64,000 nucleotides of DNA from an uncultured Acidobacteriia bacterium (GTDB lineage Bacteria; Acidobacteriota; Terriglobia; Bryobacterales; Bryobacteraceae): positions 1 to 64,000 of the forward strand of contig CAINNJ010000046.1 in NCBI GenBank assembly GCA_903851195.1. Reading direction: 5' to 3'. The notes under the pieces were generated by a model. That model had not been told where the DNA came from and did not search any database. It saw only the letters and a program-made list of their open reading frames with translations. Numbering within the stretch: the stretch's first letter is position 1; the number at the start of each line of letters is the position of its first letter. The position numbers and the translations under genes are program-made. Shown piece after piece: positions 1 through 9,133 of this stretch.

Positions 1-308
1 ATCTGCCTCCGCCCGACTCAGGTGCCGCCGATGCTTCTTTGCTGCTTGCTTCTGGACCACGCTCCCACTTCATCAGAACTGCACCCACGAAGAAAGATGC
101 CGTTGCTCTGACGCTTACCATCGTGGGGCCAAAATTCGGAGCTTTCCGCATTCTCATTTGAGAAGTCCAATTCAATGAACGCTTCAGTGCTTAGTTCGTC
201 CATTCGAAAGTCACCATGTCCTTTTGCTGAACTATGAAAATAATCGGGAATTGTGCAAGCTTATTTTTCGGCAATTCCACTCGGGCCACCAAGTACCTGC
301 TAGCTAAG

Positions 309-2282
309 CTAAAATCGCCCCAGAGCGCCATAGTTCGCTTTGGCTTGAGAAAGCGCGTTCGTGCAAAAATCGACATGCGAAATCGCACTGAAGCGTTCCG
401 TCTGCCAGGATTGGAGAACTCGCGCGAGCAAGGTCGGACCGTGCAAAAGTGCTTGGATCAGTTCAGTTTTTCTCTGTTCGATCTCGCGCTCGATCACCGA
501 AACATCGGCAGGATCAGGTGGCTCGTTCGGATTGAAAACGAAGCTCTGTTCCACCTGTTTCCGCCAGACAAGGAGGTTCGCCTTCAGCATCGGGCCAATT
601 CCTTTTATCGCGAGCGAAGGATGGACGTCATTGGCGTCTACGATTCCCCAGGCAATAAGAAGGGACTTTCTCCCCGATCCGATCCCCGTGATGGTCGCGT
701 CGGCGATCCGGTGCCGTTCGAGATGCCGGGCCAGTTGCCTGTTTCGTAGATCACTACTGAGCTTACGCATCCGCGCAGCTTTCAATACCGGAAGATTGTC
801 CAGTTCGTTCCGCTGCGTCTGTAGCAGCCTCTTAGCTTCCGCGAATGCCGGGGGCGGGTTCTGAAGAGCCTGCCACCGCGCGAACGCCACCTCATACGCC
901 AGGACAGCGTTCTCGTATGTCTTCGTAATCGGCTCCGCAATCTTTCGGCCCGATTGCCATAGCCTTGTTGCCCCAACCAATGCGGCGATCAGTATACCGA
1001 TGGACAGGAATTCTGGAAGCGTCCCGGGAGCAACTATTGCGACTGCCACGAGGATAACCCCTGCAGCCAGCATCCTCATTTTTCGGCGTTGCGAAGCCAG
1101 TTTTGGCACGGCAGGATCCGGGACATACTGTACGGCGTACGCACTTCCCAACTGTGGGGTCATGCTCGTATCAGGCTTAATAGCTTCGATTTTCGCCCAG
1201 ATGGCCACCAGGTCGAACTGTGCGCCGCGGATGACGGTCACGGTCGCGGCAAAGATCGGGATACCCGAGGCTTTCTCCGCAGTGCACCATGGACAGGCAC
1301 CAAGCTCATGACAAAAATGATGAGCGGCGTTCGTGGCGCAGCGCTTCAGGCTTCGCGAGAGACCTTCCAGCGCCCGCGTCCATTCATGCCCGGTTGGGCG
1401 TTTCCCGTTCACACCTTCGCTGCCGAAGGCTCGCGTGAAGAGCGCTCCGACGTCAGCCGGAAATGACCCAAGTTTTGGAACCCATGCAGGCTGATCCATC
1501 TCCGTAAGCGAGGAATCGGGTAGATAGGCGAATCGAAGCTCCCGAATCGCGTCCTCGATCGTTTTGTCGCCCTTACCCTGCCGGAAGATCCCCGAAAAAG
1601 GATGCCGTCCAAGGAACAGCATATGGAAGAGCAAGACCGCAAGGCCAAACGCATCGTGCTGGACGGTACGCCGGACGCCCGCGAAACTCTTGCCCTGCAG
1701 TTCGGGCGGCGTAAAGGTCGGAACGCCCACTAGACACGGAAAGAACAATCTGCCATCCGAAATCTCGAAGCTGTCGCAATCGATCAATTTGACCGTCGCA
1801 TCTTTCGAAATCATCAGATTTGCGTGGTTGACGTCGCCGATTACCTGTCCGGCATCATGCACCGTTGCGAAGGCGCGAGCAACATTGACAGCGGCATGAA
1901 GAATGAAGGGAAACTGGGCGTCCGGAAAGTGTGCGCGGCGGCTCTTGGGTGTGTAGAGAAGATGAGCCTCCTCGTAGCCCACGATTTTGGGCATTACAAA
2001 GCCCTGCGCGGTCGCGCCGGGCGAGGGCCGAAGAAGATCCGTCGGCCAGGCTGCGATGCGCAATAGACCGTCTGATTTTAGTCGGCACATCGCCTCGAGT
2101 TTCTTTGATTTTTCCTCGGTTAGCCCCTGATGGTAGAACTTCGCGACCAGATCCGGGGAGCCGGTGCCTCCGATGGACCACACGGAACCTTCGCCTCCTC
2201 TTCCAATTTCCCGATCCAGAGTTAGGCTCCGTTTGTCGGAGGTCCAGACAGCAAGACCGGGAGTCGGCGTGAAGTTGCTCAT
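309..2282 (-). CDS. Protein kinase-like protein with two central TM segments and a C-terminal helix-hairpin-helix motif (TerY-P triad kinase type)
   Basis: 657 aa; N-terminal kinase-like 'LDREIGRGGEGSVW', 'GDVNHANLMI', 'KLIDCDSFEI'; hydrophobic 'MLAAGVILVAVAIVAPG..SIGILIAALVGA'; HhH-like 'LAIKGIGPMLKANLLVWR'; overlaps the upstream PP2C ORF by 4 bp. Confidence 0.85.
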   Translation of the reverse strand: MSNFTPTPGLAVWTSDKRSLTLDREIGRGGEGSVWSIGGTGSPDLVAKFYHQGLTEEKSKKLEAMCRLKSDGLLRIAAWPTDLLRPSPGATAQGFVMPKIVGYEEAHLLYTPKSRRAHFPDAQFPFILHAAVNVARAFATVHDAGQVIGDVNHANLMISKDATVKLIDCDSFEISDGRLFFPCLVGVPTFTPPELQGKSFAGVRRTVQHDAFGLAVLLFHMLFLGRHPFSGIFRQGKGDKTIEDAIRELRFAYLPDSSLTEMDQPAWVPKLGSFPADVGALFTRAFGSEGVNGKRPTGHEWTRALEGLSRSLKRCATNAAHHFCHELGACPWCTAEKASGIPIFAATVTVIRGAQFDLVAIWAKIEAIKPDTSMTPQLGSAYAVQYVPDPAVPKLASQRRKMRMLAAGVILVAVAIVAPGTLPEFLSIGILIAALVGATRLWQSGRKIAEPITKTYENAVLAYEVAFARWQALQNPPPAFAEAKRLLQTQRNELDNLPVLKAARMRKLSSDLRNRQLARHLERHRIADATITGIGSGRKSLLIAWGIVDANDVHPSLAIKGIGPMLKANLLVWRKQVEQSFVFNPNEPPDPADVSVIEREIEQRKTELIQALLHGPTLLARVLQSWQTERFSAISHVDFCTNALSQAKANYGALGRF

Positions 2283-3043
2283 TGGTGCGCGCGAGACGCG
2301 AGGATCAACGTTTTGTCGTCATCTGTGCGCTTGTTCACGCGCTCAGAGACGAGAAATCCCTCGATTTGCTTTCCTAGTTCCGGTGAGTTGCCTTCAGCGA
2401 GATGAAGCATATGCGGAAACAGTCCGCCGAAGAATGCGGTATGTGCCTCGCGTGCAGCGAAATCGAGAGCAAGTCGCTCAATTCCGTCGCTCAGTATCGC
2501 CACTTCTTCGATCTGCGCCTTCCTGATGCTTACCTGTGTTTCCTCCTGCGCCCGAACATCGGTGATGAAGAATGTGACGTTTGCGTAGTCGCCCTTCTCC
2601 GGCCAGTAGACGCATCTGTATTGATCCGATCCAGCCTCCCGCACGCAAATTGCGCCATCTCCGACCTGCCAGAACGAGACACGCTCATCCGAGACAATTG
2701 CGACCAGCATCGTGCAGGCAAAGTCCCGGATCGTCAGACCTTGGCTGTCCGCCTCCTCGAAGAGTACCCCGCGCAACTTTTCAACCGTGTCACGCGCAAA
2801 CGACTCAGTAAAGAGCCTTGCGGGATCGCACGCCTCGGCTGCGCGGACGATGAAGTCACATGTTAGGCGAGATCCGATCTGTGCGTGAGAGGCCGATCCG
2901 GCGCCATCAGACACGACGCCCAGGAACGCCGAGGCATGATCCAGAAACTTGACCGCGTGCGAGTCCTGGCAAACCCCCTCAGCAGATTTCTGATGCGACG
3001 TGCCGATGACCGAAGCGGCCGCGAACTTCCAGCCGCCCGGCAT
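2279..3043 (-). CDS. PP2C-family serine/threonine phosphatase-like protein
   Basis: 254 aa; 'QDSHAVKFLDHASAFLGVVSDGAGSASHAQIGSRLTCDFIV' and 'VGDGAICVR' are PP2C-like motifs; lies between kinase and VWA genes. Confidence 0.85.
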   Translation of the reverse strand: MPGGWKFAAASVIGTSHQKSAEGVCQDSHAVKFLDHASAFLGVVSDGAGSASHAQIGSRLTCDFIVRAAEACDPARLFTESFARDTVEKLRGVLFEEADSQGLTIRDFACTMLVAIVSDERVSFWQVGDGAICVREAGSDQYRCVYWPEKGDYANVTFFITDVRAQEETQVSIRKAQIEEVAILSDGIERLALDFAAREAHTAFFGGLFPHMLHLAEGNSPELGKQIEGFLVSERVNKRTDDDKTLILASRAHQ

Positions 3044-3735
3044 CAGACAGAAGCCCAGCCTTGCGGGGTAACAGGGTTTTGCAACTCAATCTTGTCCCCG
3101 AGGGAGGACCTTGAGACGGAGCCGAGCGAGTTCGAGAGCCAAATAAAGAGATCGCGAAAGCGCAATTCCTTTAGTTTTAGTGGTTCCCGAGCAGAAATCT
3201 GGCTAAGAATATCCATGCGCGCGCCTTCGACACCGACCGCAAAGAAGGAGAAGTGATTGGCAGCTTCGCCTGCTCTGACCTTGGCGGCCGCTTCTTGCCA
3301 TAAGTCAGTGGGACCACCATCGGTGATGAGGAACACCCAAGGTCGATAGAAGGATACCCCGTTCGCGCGGTATGCCTGCTTGCGCTGATCGAGAAGGGAA
3401 AGTCCCGTTTCGATTGCCGCTCCCATCGGAGTGTCGCCGGTAGTCTGCAGCGTCGGGACTTGAAAGACGTCTGCAGTCTGAAAATCGGTGATGGTTTTCA
3501 CCGGCCCAAAACCGATTATCGCGATCTCGACCCGCTTCGACGCCATCGCATCGGCGCTCAGCTCATCTCGAAAGACCCGGATTCCCTCGTTCAGCGAATC
3601 AATGGCCTTGCTGCGCATCGACACCGATGTGTCCAGCAACAACACGCACGGACAACGCGGTTCTGGATTATCAACGAACTCCACGCCCGCGCCAAAGCCA
3701 ACTTGATCGTTGAAAGGAACTTGCTCGTAAGGCAT
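3043..3735 (-). CDS. VWA domain protein, TerY-like
   Basis: 'CPCVLLLDTSVSMRSKAIDSLNEGIRVFRDEL' MIDAS motif and 'PWVFLITDGGPTD'; start chosen at MPYEQVPF, as the upstream in-frame extension lacks VWA character. Confidence 0.85.
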   Translation of the reverse strand: MPYEQVPFNDQVGFGAGVEFVDNPEPRCPCVLLLDTSVSMRSKAIDSLNEGIRVFRDELSADAMASKRVEIAIIGFGPVKTITDFQTADVFQVPTLQTTGDTPMGAAIETGLSLLDQRKQAYRANGVSFYRPWVFLITDGGPTDLWQEAAAKVRAGEAANHFSFFAVGVEGARMDILSQISAREPLKLKELRFRDLFIWLSNSLGSVSRSSLGDKIELQNPVTPQGWASV

Positions 3736-3754
3736 AAGTTTATCTGTAAATATG

Positions 3755-4102
3755 TTAAAAAATCGCACGGACCAGAGCGTAGAGCAGAAGCCCGCTTCCG
3801 CAATAAAGTACCCACTGCGACCAGATTGCCCGCGGTTGCCGAACACCGGTTTGCGGCGCTCCTTGTAGAGGCGAAACACGACCTTGCTGCTGAGAATGGG
3901 GCGATGCCGAACCTTTCACATTGCCGTAATAGTCTCGTCGATAAATTCCGGTTTGCGGAATCGAGACATGAGTGTACTTACGCCCCTTCGCGTCACGACC
4001 GATGCGGGCACCGCGGATACCAGCGGAGTACCCAATGCCCGACCTGGAAAAATTCACCCGAAATGGACCAAGGGCTATGCTTCGGCGAAAATTCCATCCC
4101 AC
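3755..4102 (-). CDS. DUF4236 domain protein with C-terminal TM segment
   Basis: 'MGWNFRRSIALGPFRVNFSRSGIGYSAGIRGARIGRDAKGRKYTHVSIPQTGIYRRDYY' is the DUF4236 signature; about 20 bp upstream of the VWA start. Confidence 0.8.
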   Translation of the reverse strand: MGWNFRRSIALGPFRVNFSRSGIGYSAGIRGARIGRDAKGRKYTHVSIPQTGIYRRDYYGNVKGSASPHSQQQGRVSPLQGAPQTGVRQPRAIWSQWVLYCGSGLLLYALVRAIF

Positions 4103-4144
4103 GTGCGAGGAAGCTCCGATCCCGTCTTTTGCGACAGTAGCTGA

Positions 4145-4504
4145 TTATACAGCATCAGGCAGATCAGCGTAGGAAACCGAAAACCTGTCCGGACCCAACT
4201 CGTTGCACGTTGTCTGATCTGAGGGCAACAGATTTCTTAGGATGGGGGCCGGGAGAATCCGCAGCATGTCGACCCGCCACTTTGCGGGCTCGTCGAGCTC
4301 CGCCTTCAGCTCCATCCAGGTCACGCAATCTTCCCGGTCGCCGTTGAGCGTACTCAGACGGGAATCGAGCTCCGCCCGCTGCGCCACCGTCAAGGGAAGC
4401 TCGCCATTGTCAAGGCTATCCCAAAGTTGCGCGATCAGCGCAATGCGCTCTGGCGATGACAAGGGGGCAATTTCATCGTCCGTGAACTGCGCTTCCATGG
4501 CCAT
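4145..4504 (-). CDS. Addiction-module (PF09720-like) antitoxin with aberrant C-terminal tail; orphan
   Basis: 'LSSPERIALIAQLWDSL..PLTVAQRAELDSRL..DCVTWMELKAEL' fits the family; an unusual tail follows; no RelE-type toxin downstream. Confidence 0.65.
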   Translation of the reverse strand: MAMEAQFTDDEIAPLSSPERIALIAQLWDSLDNGELPLTVAQRAELDSRLSTLNGDREDCVTWMELKAELDEPAKWRVDMLRILPAPILRNLLPSDQTTCNELGPDRFSVSYADLPDAV

Positions 4505-4750
4505 TGGCTCCTGGGCTGCTGTCTCCCCGTACTGCTTTCAGCGTAGAGCAAACGGCAGGACCTGTCATCTCACGGTCCGGCATCCGCCCGTTCATCCGCC
4601 ATCCGGTGCTCGAAGCGGCGGCCGTGAGTCCCACGATTCTCCAACCTCTATCTCCAATTCTCTCAACAACATCCCGCAAACCCCACCGCTTTCCACCCTC
4701 CCCCACTCCTCATCCTGACCACGAGGAGACACACCCGAAAACCAAAAACC

Positions 4751-4960
4751 ATGGCCATCGAAGAGCAGATCTACGCCAACCGCGAAAACGCGAAAAAATC
4801 CACCGGCACTGGAGATGTAAGCCCCTGCTTATCTGGGCAAGAGCCCGTGACCAGGAACGCCAGTGGTGAAGGCAAAGCCATCGCCCCCCCAAACTCCCGT
4901 CGGCACAACCACCTCGCCCAATCTATCCTCCTCTCCACTGAAAACGGGAAACCTTTCTGT
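4751..4960 (+). pseudogene. Truncated member of the 'ANRxNAxKSTGPxTPEGKA' multicopy-type hypothetical family
   Basis: 'MAIEEQIYANRENAKKSTG' ... 'EGKAIAPPNSRRHNHLAQSILLSTEN' with foreign sequence between STG and EGKA; similarity is lost after about 4950. Confidence 0.5.
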
Positions 4961-5182
4961 AGCCGCATCCTCCACCCCCAAGCCCCCCGCCCATCCAACC
5001 CCGCCCAACCTCCCTCCATCCCGCCCCAATCCCCCCACGAACCCAATCCCCCAACCCCTAAACCCATGAAAAACCGAGCCCCAAACCCCGCCAACCCCGC
5101 CCGAAAATCGGCTTCGCAAGGCTTCGCAAAGGCTTCGCAATCGGTCCGCTTTCGCTTCGCAAAGGCGCTACACTGGACTGAA

Positions 5183-6979
5183 ATGCTCACCCGGCCCGCC
5201 TCCCTGAACGCCACCCTGAGCGCCCTCCTCCTCTCCTTCACCGTGCAAGCCCAGCCTCCCCGCGCCGGCAAAGTCGAAATCATGAAGGCCAGCGATGTCA
5301 AACCCGGCATGAAAGCCACCGCCTGGACCGTCTTCCAGGGCGACACCCCCGAAGCCGTGCCCATCGAAATCATCGGCAACTGGCGCAACATGTGGGGACC
5401 CGGCCAGGACGTCATCGTCGGCAAAATGGGCGGCAAAGCCGAGCGCACCAACGTCGCCGGCGGCATGAGCGGCAGCCCCGTTTACATCGACGGCAAACTC
5501 GTCGGAGCCGTCGCCCTCCGCCTCAGCCAGTTCTCCCCGGACGCCATCTGCGGAATCACCCCCATCGAACTCATGCTCGAAATCAACCAGTTCGACCAGA
5601 CCCGCCCCTCCGACGCCCGCACCCCAGATAAAGCCCCGCGCGCCTCCGCCGGCGGCCCCGCGCCCCCCGCCCTGCAACAGATCGCCACGCCCCTCCTCTT
5701 CTCCGGCTTCCATGAGGAAGCCCTCCAGGCCTTCGCGCCCCTCTTCAATCAGCTCGGCGTCCAGGCCGCGCAGGGCGGGGCAGCCGGCACCGTGCAATCC
5801 ACCAAACCCGCCAGGGACTGGCAAAACGCCCTCCAGCCCGGCCAGAGCGTCGCCGGCGTCCTCGTCTCCGGCGACATGGGCGTCACCGGCCTTGGCACCG
5901 TCACTTACAACGACGGCAAACGCATCCTCGCCTTCGGCCACCCCTTCTTCAACATCGGCCCGGTCGACATGCCCATGAGCAAAGGCGAAGTCCTCATGGT
6001 GCTCAGCTCCGCCTACCAGCCCAACAAAATCGCCAACGCCACCGAAATCGTCGGCGCCCTCCATCAGGACCGCCACTCCGGCATCATGGGCGTCCTCGGC
6101 GACGAAGCCCCCATGGCCCCTGTCTCCGTCAAGGTCCGCTCACTCGGCCCCGGCGACACCATGCGCTCCGAAAAGACTTACCACTTCAACGTCTTCCAGC
6201 AGCAAAAATGGACCCCGCAGCTCATGATGATGACCCTGTACAACTCCCTCACGGGCATCAACGATTCCGTCGATGAGGCCACCTACCGCCTAACCGGAAC
6301 CGCCGAGCTCACCGAAGGCGGCACCCTGCATCTCACCACCCTCCAGACCTCGGGCGACATGCCCATGCCCGCCCCCATGATCGTCGCCGCCTGGTGGGGC
6401 GACAAGTTCAATCGCCTCTTCAACAACGCCGTCAAAGTCCCCAGCCTCAAATCGGCCGACGTCACCGTCGACCTGCTTCCCGAACGCCGCATCGCCACCA
6501 TTGAGAACGCGTGGACGCCCAACAGCGACGTGCGCGCCGGCGACGAAATCCCCGTCAAAGTCTTCCTGCGCCCCTGGCGCGGCGAGCGCCTCGAACGCGA
6601 GTTCAGACTGAAGCTCCCCGCCGGCCTCGCCAAAGGCGAGCACCGCATCCTCGTCAGCGACGCCGATACCGCCAACCGCATCCAGTCCCTCGGCTTCGCC
6701 TCCAATCGCTACATGGACGTGCCGCAACTCGTCTCCCTCATCAATCAGGAACGCGGCAACAACAAGCTCTACGTCTCGCTCGTCGCCGCCAATCCCACGG
6801 CCTTTTATGAGGACAAAACGCTGCCCAGCCTGCCCTCGTCCATCCTTAACGTCATGCAGGCCGGCCGCACCGCCGCCCAGGCCGTCCTGACCTCGCCCGA
6901 AAGCGCCAGCGAACAGACCTCCCTCCCGTTCGATTACGTGGTCAACGGCAGTTACACCCTTCGCCTCACCATCAAATAA
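5183..6979 (+). CDS. SpoIVB-type peptidase S55 domain protein (secreted)
   Basis: 'VKPGMKATAWTVFQGDTPEAVPIEIIG', 'AGGMSGSPVYIDGKLVGAVA', 'ILAFGHPF'; ATG at 5183 starts a signal-like N-terminus. Confidence 0.8.
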   Translation: MLTRPASLNATLSALLLSFTVQAQPPRAGKVEIMKASDVKPGMKATAWTVFQGDTPEAVPIEIIGNWRNMWGPGQDVIVGKMGGKAERTNVAGGMSGSPVYIDGKLVGAVALRLSQFSPDAICGITPIELMLEINQFDQTRPSDARTPDKAPRASAGGPAPPALQQIATPLLFSGFHEEALQAFAPLFNQLGVQAAQGGAAGTVQSTKPARDWQNALQPGQSVAGVLVSGDMGVTGLGTVTYNDGKRILAFGHPFFNIGPVDMPMSKGEVLMVLSSAYQPNKIANATEIVGALHQDRHSGIMGVLGDEAPMAPVSVKVRSLGPGDTMRSEKTYHFNVFQQQKWTPQLMMMTLYNSLTGINDSVDEATYRLTGTAELTEGGTLHLTTLQTSGDMPMPAPMIVAAWWGDKFNRLFNNAVKVPSLKSADVTVDLLPERRIATIENAWTPNSDVRAGDEIPVKVFLRPWRGERLEREFRLKLPAGLAKGEHRILVSDADTANRIQSLGFASNRYMDVPQLVSLINQERGNNKLYVSLVAANPTAFYEDKTLPSLPSSILNVMQAGRTAAQAVLTSPESASEQTSLPFDYVVNGSYTLRLTIK

Positions 6980-6983
6980 CGCC

Positions 6984-9125
6984 ATGAAAATCTCCCTGCT
7001 CACGCCCGCCAGCTCATGGTGCAGCGCCGCCGTCCTCGTCTTCGTGTCCGCGGCCCTGGCGACCGAGACCCGTACCTGGTCCCAGTCCGACGCGGCCGAC
7101 TTCGGCAAGGGCGTCCGCAAAAACCTCTCCATCCGCAGCGACGGCCGACTCTCCGTTGCCCCCCGCACCGCCGAGGTCTTCGATTCCTCCAGCGCCTACC
7201 TCTGGACCCTCGCCGCCGATTCGAAAGGCAACCTCTACACCGCCGGAGGCCCCGGCGCGAAACTCTATCGCATCCCCGCCGGCGTTAACGGAGCCGGAGG
7301 CGGCAAAGGCGAAAAAATCGCCGATTTCGACGCCCTCGAAATCCACGCCATCGCCATCGACCCCAAAGACCGTATCTACGTCGCCACCGCCCCCGACGGC
7401 AAAATCTACCGCGTCGACGCCGCCGGCAAATCCACTCTCTTTTACGACCCCAAACAGAAGTACATCTGGCAACTCCTCTGCGACCCCGCCGGCAACATCT
7501 ATATCGCCACCGGCGACCAGGGCGAGATCCACAAAGTCACGCCCGAAGGCAAAGGCGAGGTCTTCTTCAAGAGCGACGAAACCCACGCCCGCTCCATCGC
7601 CTTCGATCGCGACGGCAACCTCATCTGCGGCACCGAACCCGGCGGCCTCGTCATCCGCATCTCACCCCAAGGCGAAGGCTTTGTCCTCTACCAGATGCCG
7701 AAACGCGAAGTCACCGCCCTTGCCATCGGACCGAAGAACCAGATCTACGCCGCCGCCGTTGGCAGCAAAAACGCTCCCCGTCCCCCGGCCCCTCCGCAGC
7801 CTCCGCCCGCTGTCAACATGCCCGGCGCAATCCCGGCTCCCGTCGCGCCCGTCCTGCTCGCCCCCACCATGATCCCTGGCGGCTCCGACGTCTACCTGAT
7901 CCCCGCCAAAGAGCAACCTACCCGCCTCTGGACCGGCGCGCAGGACGTCGTCTACGCCCTCGCCTTCGACGCCGCCGGCCGCCTCCTCCTCGCCTCCGGC
8001 AACAAAAGCAACCTCTACCGCCTCGAAGACCACTCCCTCTCCACCACCCTGGTCTCGTTCCCCACGGAGGAAATCACCGCCCTCCTCTCCGCCAAAGACG
8101 GCACCCTCTACGCCGCCACCGGCAACGTCGGCAAGGTCTTTCGCGTCGGCCCCGGCCTCGAAACCGAAGGCACCATCGAGAGCGACGTCTTCGATTCCGG
8201 CGGCTTCACCACCTGGGGCGCCATCCAGACCGGCTCCGACCTCAACGGCGGCAAAATCGCCATCGTCGCCCGCTCCGGCAACCTCGACCGCCCCCAGAAG
8301 AACTGGAGCCCCTGGTCCGACCCCGCCGCCGCGCCCCCCGCCCGTTTCCTCCAGTGGAAAGCCACCCTTCAGGGTGCCGCCACGCTGGACTCCGTCGATG
8401 CCGCCTACCTCCGCCAGAACGTCGCCCCGAAGATCGAACAGGTCGAAATCACGCCCTACAACTACCGCTTTCCCACGGCCTCCGCGCCTCTGACTCTCTC
8501 CAGCGCGGCCACCCTGACCCTCCCCGCCATCGGTGCCAAACCGCCGTCCATCCACCCATCGTCTACCGGCAATACCTACCCCGCGATGACCTGGCAAAAA
8601 GGCGCGCTCGGCGTCCGCTGGACCTCCTCCGACGAAAACGGCGACTCCCTCCTCAACACCGTCGAAATCCGCGGCGCGAAAGAGAAAAACTGGAAGCTCC
8701 TCCGCGACAAAGTCTACGAAAAATACCTCTCCTTCGACTCCACCGCTTTCCCCGATGGCGACTACCGACTCCGCATCACCGCCTCCGACTCGCCCTCCAA
8801 CACCCCCGACGACGCGCTCACCGCCGCCGAAGAGTCCGACCCCTTCACCATCGACAACACGCCCCCCGCCATCACGCAACTCCGCGCCGCCGGCAACGTG
8901 ATCCGCTGGCGTGCCGCCGACGCCCTCAGCATGATCTACAAGGCCGAATACGCCCTCGACGGCGCCGACTGGACCGTCGTCGATCCAGTCGGCCGCTTGT
9001 CCGGAGCGCAGGCTCTGGAATATGCTTTGACACTGAAAGGACTGCCGCCGGGCGAGCACACGGTGGCGGTAAGGGTCAGCGACTCGAATGACAACACAGC
9101 GGTCGAAAAACTGGTGCTTCAATAG
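6984..9125 (+). CDS. Secreted beta-propeller (NHL/SMP-30-like) repeat protein
   Basis: 713 aa; recurrent 'GNLYTAGGPGAKLYRI', 'RIYVATAPDGKIYRVD', 'GNIYIATGDQGEIHKV' blades; 4 bp after the S55 gene. Confidence 0.75.
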   Translation: MKISLLTPASSWCSAAVLVFVSAALATETRTWSQSDAADFGKGVRKNLSIRSDGRLSVAPRTAEVFDSSSAYLWTLAADSKGNLYTAGGPGAKLYRIPAGVNGAGGGKGEKIADFDALEIHAIAIDPKDRIYVATAPDGKIYRVDAAGKSTLFYDPKQKYIWQLLCDPAGNIYIATGDQGEIHKVTPEGKGEVFFKSDETHARSIAFDRDGNLICGTEPGGLVIRISPQGEGFVLYQMPKREVTALAIGPKNQIYAAAVGSKNAPRPPAPPQPPPAVNMPGAIPAPVAPVLLAPTMIPGGSDVYLIPAKEQPTRLWTGAQDVVYALAFDAAGRLLLASGNKSNLYRLEDHSLSTTLVSFPTEEITALLSAKDGTLYAATGNVGKVFRVGPGLETEGTIESDVFDSGGFTTWGAIQTGSDLNGGKIAIVARSGNLDRPQKNWSPWSDPAAAPPARFLQWKATLQGAATLDSVDAAYLRQNVAPKIEQVEITPYNYRFPTASAPLTLSSAATLTLPAIGAKPPSIHPSSTGNTYPAMTWQKGALGVRWTSSDENGDSLLNTVEIRGAKEKNWKLLRDKVYEKYLSFDSTAFPDGDYRLRITASDSPSNTPDDALTAAEESDPFTIDNTPPAITQLRAAGNVIRWRAADALSMIYKAEYALDGADWTVVDPVGRLSGAQALEYALTLKGLPPGEHTVAVRVSDSNDNTAVEKLVLQ

Positions 9126-9133
9126 GTCGGCTT

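Noticed and set aside
18-388. Small minus-strand ORFs at the left edge (18-203, 191-388)
   Set aside because: No recognisable motif; the second overlaps the kinase 3' end in another frame. Not supportable.
7662-9122. 486-aa Gly/Val-rich minus-strand ORF
   Set aside because: Shadow of the beta-propeller gene; PE-PGRS-like look is a codon-bias artefact.
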